A DNA stretch of 64,000 nucleotides from NCBI RefSeq assembly GCF_008831285.2, contig NC_045147.1, forward strand, positions 16,780,854-16,844,853, in the 5' to 3' direction. The stretch is from Nymphaea colorata. Lineage: Eukaryota > Streptophyta > Magnoliopsida > Nymphaeales > Nymphaeaceae. Below, piece by piece: positions 60,801 to 64,000 of this stretch. The position numbers and the translations under genes were made by a program. Each line of letters starts with the position of its first letter. Position 1 is the first letter of the stretch. The notes below the pieces were generated by a model. That model was not told where the DNA came from and did no database searches. It saw only the letters and a list, made by a program, of their open reading frames with translations.

Positions 60801-63796
60801 TATATAGACACCAATAAAAGCTATAAAACAATAAATGTTTAAAACAGGTGAACAACATGAGCTGATTTTACAATAGATATTCATAACTAAAAGTACAAGA
60901 ATGTGTTTCTCACCTCATATTCAAGAATGTCCAAAAGGTCATAATGATCCGAGCTGGCATGATTGTCAACAATGAAAGAAAAGAATCAAGACAGACGAAG
61001 AATCCAACATTAATTAGCTGCACAGATTTAAATGCATTAGGAATTGTAACCGTCAAACATATGTACACTACATTGAGAACAAATATTGAAATTTAGCATT
61101 GGACTCAGTTGTAAATTTAACATGCTTAAATTCATGATAAATGAACATCTATTGCAAGGCTCAAGACAAATACTAATGTACTCAGTACATGCTTGAAAGA
61201 AAGGAGGCAAGCGTGCACCAACAAGATGCTTAATGCAAGAGTTACAATGCTGAAAAAGATTCACCGTTCCAAATGAACTGGTTAAGCAAACTTGTCTATT
61301 TTTGGTTGTCTTCTGTCCAAATCTGATCCCCCAATTGTATGTACTTAGCTGATACATGTTTCACAACCCTAATCTCAATATGAGCCTTATAAATTCTACA
61401 AGCTATGTTGATCGACTATTCTTCTTGCATACACCAAGTCGTAAGTCAAACTTTTTGTCCATGAAATCATGAAACACCCCCAGTAAGGAAAGGAAGCAAA
61501 TTCACACTTTGGATAATTAGCAATTTCACACCAAAGAATGAGAAGAAGAATATAATCCAATGCTAAAAGAACAGAGAGCAGTGATAAACCAGTTCACATC
61601 TCCATGGCACATGAAACATTGTATTGTAGACCCTCTGCCTCTTCTTCTCATTTCCAACAGATGCTGTTATCCTTAAAGAATTTCCACCATGTATCTCCCC
61701 CCAGAAATACTGCAATGGCATCTTTTCTACGGGCACGGTGCTTGAATCTGGGTCAGACATGAGGTTCACTATGTAACCAAAATTGGAACAATGACTGAAG
61801 AAACAAAAGGCTGCATATAAACAGGTTTTCTACAACAATTATCTCAAAAGCACACCAGAATGTGCCAACAAAAATCAATGGAAGATCTGACACCACAACC
61901 TGAGGTATTCTATTTCTATCCACTATCCAATCCAGATGCTTGATGCATTTATTGTGTAGTTTGCTTTGTCACTTGCTTGACTGCGAGATAAACTGTGATC
62001 CCGCGGAGCTTCTGTATCCTATAATCTATGTCACATAGACATGCCTAAAAGGCTGCAGCATCCACGTCAACAGTTCAGGACACAGGTGCACTCTTGGACA
62101 AGGCAGGTACCCAATCAAAGCCATGCTGAATGCAGTCAACACATAAACACTTTTTTGTACAATTTGGACTCGATCAATTTTTATCAAGCCCAAATTTATC
62201 TTTCTTAAAACTTTACAGTGTTCTTTTTATTTGGTCACAACTAAATTACTTCTCTTTCTCCTAAACATTTTGATTATGGGTATCCATATAACTTTGGTGG
62301 CTTTAGGTACATTTTCCGACCATCATTTAACGTCACTAAGCATGGGACTTGACTTCCAAGAAAGGTTTATGTTCTTCTTCACCGTCTATTGTAAAGAGAA
62401 AACACCTCTCAAATATTTAGGATGGCCTGGTATAACATGTTGGTCATTAAACCCAGTACCAAAGAATAGTGGTAAGAGATAAGGCATCCTAACTCCATCA
62501 GTCAGCCAGTAAGGCTTCCATTATCTATGTTCTTTTTTTTTTCTTTTTCTTCGGAAAAAATCTTCTTCTTCTGTTCCTATAGTCGAATTACATTTCGATC
62601 TGTGCAACATATATGGAACGTTTGGTTATGTCAAACATATTGCCTTGTCCTTTAACGGGCATCATGGCCTCTTTCAATTATTCGTCATGTTTCCCAGCTA
62701 CTCCCGTCACTTTGCAACTACACTAATGTTATTCACAGTTAGTTTCTCATATCTTCATTGTGCTAGAAGACTCCCAACCACAACAATTACTGCAATATTT
62801 CGATTTCCTCTGTTTTACTGGAGATGACAAACCCACATTAGCATCCCCTATTTTCGTTCGTTCTATATTCATGCTTAATGAGGCACTTGTTCCAACAAAT
62901 CTTCATTTCCTCAAACAACTGTATCCTTCTGATAACTGAAAATCAGTATAATCATTTTTGCTGCGCAATTTCAACCCCAATTAATAAAAAAGTGATGTCC
63001 TTCAAAATGCCCACTTTATAACTGAAAGAAAGATAACCAGTTCGTTGATGGGATTTCCGTAAGGTAGCAATGAATTAAATCCACACTTACGAAATGAAAC
63101 AAGATAGAGAGGCTTACAATTCGAATCATCTGTGGTTAAAGTTTTCCAATCTAAGGACTTCTCTGTTTCCAGACGTGCATTCCCGTTGGACAGGGACCCC
63201 CACTTCCCGAGATTATTAGACATCGCACTGTCATCCTCCTTTGCATGTGCATCTGACCGACCCCCCGACCTGTTCGAATCCAAATCTCTGCCTACATGAC
63301 TCCCATTCATTGCTCGCTGCCTTAGTTCAACAGAAGCAATCGGCATGACCGATGAATTTTCCAAACTAGGCTCCAAGCACACCGTCTGGACACCCCCCAT
63401 GCAAATCGACTGGAATGGCCTAATCTCTCCGATCAAAGATTCGTTAGCAACAGGCTCAATTCTAGGGTATACTGAGCCTTCGACGACGGCTATCTCCAGA
63501 TTTTCAGCACGATCGGCCCCAACACCATGTCCCAGAACCTCACCGGAGGCTAAACCAGATCGATTGGTAGCAGTGGCATCGATAGAATCTCCAGCATCGG
63601 CATCCTTCAGCTTGGAACCTTTACTCTTCCGTTTTCGCTTCCGCTTCTTCTCCAGGAGGAACGAGACTCCGTCATCGGCCAGCTCCTCTGTAATAGCCGC
63701 TGACTGCGATCCGGAAAGAAGCCCTACATTTTCTCCGATGCTCTCGTCGGCGAGGAGCTCAAAGGGAAGCTTCCGCCCCCTGGGCCTCACGTCCAT
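57855..63796 (-). CDS. POD1: POD1/TAPT1 family multi-pass membrane protein
   Basis: Endoplasmic-reticulum membrane protein of the TAPT1/Emp65 family; Arabidopsis POD1 is needed for pollen-tube guidance and embryo patterning. Eleven exons can be joined in frame: 63796-63118, 61768-61590, 61017-60914, 60329-60241, 60123-60050, 59959-59822, 59726-59549, 59418-59321, 59220-59098, 58215-58147 and 58061-57855, giving 645 aa. The N-terminus is polar with a basic patch (EKKRKRKRKSKGSKLKD). Then come conserved segments NEKKRQRVYNTMFHVPWRCEL, VGFFVCLDSFLSLLTIMPAR, LSDFGCFVVL, HSFILLAQAITLSTCIVAHN, NNFAEIKSNVFKRLSKENLH, IDIIKHSFLAKFNDIKPEAY and the basic end KRCLKKKQHLHFD. The start at 63796 (MDVRPRGRKLPFELL) resembles relatives; an in-frame ATG at 63868 adds a Ser-rich stretch encoded by a GA repeat and looks spurious. 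All junctions are GT/AG; the exon 6 donor (GTTATT) is weak. Confidence 0.92.
61769..63117 (-). other. POD1-like intron 1 (1.35 kb)
   Basis: AT-rich intron after the polar N-terminal exon; nothing recognised in it. Other long POD1-like introns are 60330-60913 and 58216-59097, also featureless. Confidence 0.85.
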
Positions 63797-63819
63797 GGAT
63801 GGGATCCCAGCACACGCGC

Positions 63820-63920
63820 GCGCGAGAGAGAGAGAGAGAGATGACGACGACGACGGATTTGTTCCCAACGGCTGATGACTGCGGCCTCTCTCTCTCGCGC
63901 GCGCTCTCCCTCTCTCTCAG
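63820..63920. repeat. (GA/CT)n and (GAC)n rich leader of the POD1-like gene
   Basis: GAGAGA and GACGACGAC runs, then CTCTCTCTCGCGCGC, immediately upstream of the start codon on the minus strand. Confidence 0.85.
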
Positions 63921-64000
63921 TTGGCGGCAACCGAGCCGATCCCCGGAGCGTGACAAGCACGTCAGGCTCGCTAGTCGCTATTATTATAGTTTCATATTTG

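Noticed and set aside
63797-63868. Upstream in-frame ATG of the POD1-like gene
   Set aside because: It adds a Ser/Leu-rich stretch encoded by a GA/GAC repeat; the second ATG starts the family-like N-terminus.

Overview
The window is nuclear DNA of a flowering plant. Split genes with canonical GT/AG introns encode plant-only proteins: a cytokinin receptor, a TMK receptor kinase, a G-type lectin receptor kinase, a CMPG1-type U-box protein and POD1/TAPT1. Spacers are AT-rich and full of (TA)n microsatellites and small inverted-repeat elements. Several genes (TMK exon 1, U-box, methyltransferase) are very GC-rich beside AT-rich spacers, as in monocots and some early-diverging angiosperms. I cannot name the species.

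Layout, left to right. 1-6102 (+): 3' part of an AHK3-like cytokinin receptor histidine kinase, entering from the left edge. 6103-18640: about 12.5 kb with no convincing gene, with microsatellites and two copies of a MITE. 19029-22596 (+): TMK-family LRR receptor kinase, with an apparent 1-base deletion in a C run that splits its reading frame. 22597-33240: spacer with tandem repeats, a third MITE copy and a short inverted-repeat element. 33363-34709 (+): intronless U-box/ARM E3 ligase. 34710-41990: spacer with several TIR elements, including a clean hAT-type MITE. 41993-44428 (+): intronless G-type lectin S-receptor-like kinase. 44899-48880 (-): decayed, intron-bearing copy of the exon-junction-complex gene Y14/RBM8A, carrying a short SINE-like insertion and another TIR element. 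50608-51912 (-): type II membrane SAM methyltransferase of the At1g29790 type. 51965-57854: spacer. 57855-63796 (-): an 11-exon POD1/TAPT1 gene whose whole coding frame can be followed.

The genes do not form a pathway. Three are membrane receptors (cytokinin, TMK, lectin) and one is an E3 ligase of an immunity-related family, but nothing shows that the neighbourhood is functional. I found no previously undescribed system. The observations most worth checking are the TMK frameshift, the Y14 relic with its lost splice donor, the SINE-like insertion with an 18-base duplication, and the MITE family embedded in TA microsatellites.
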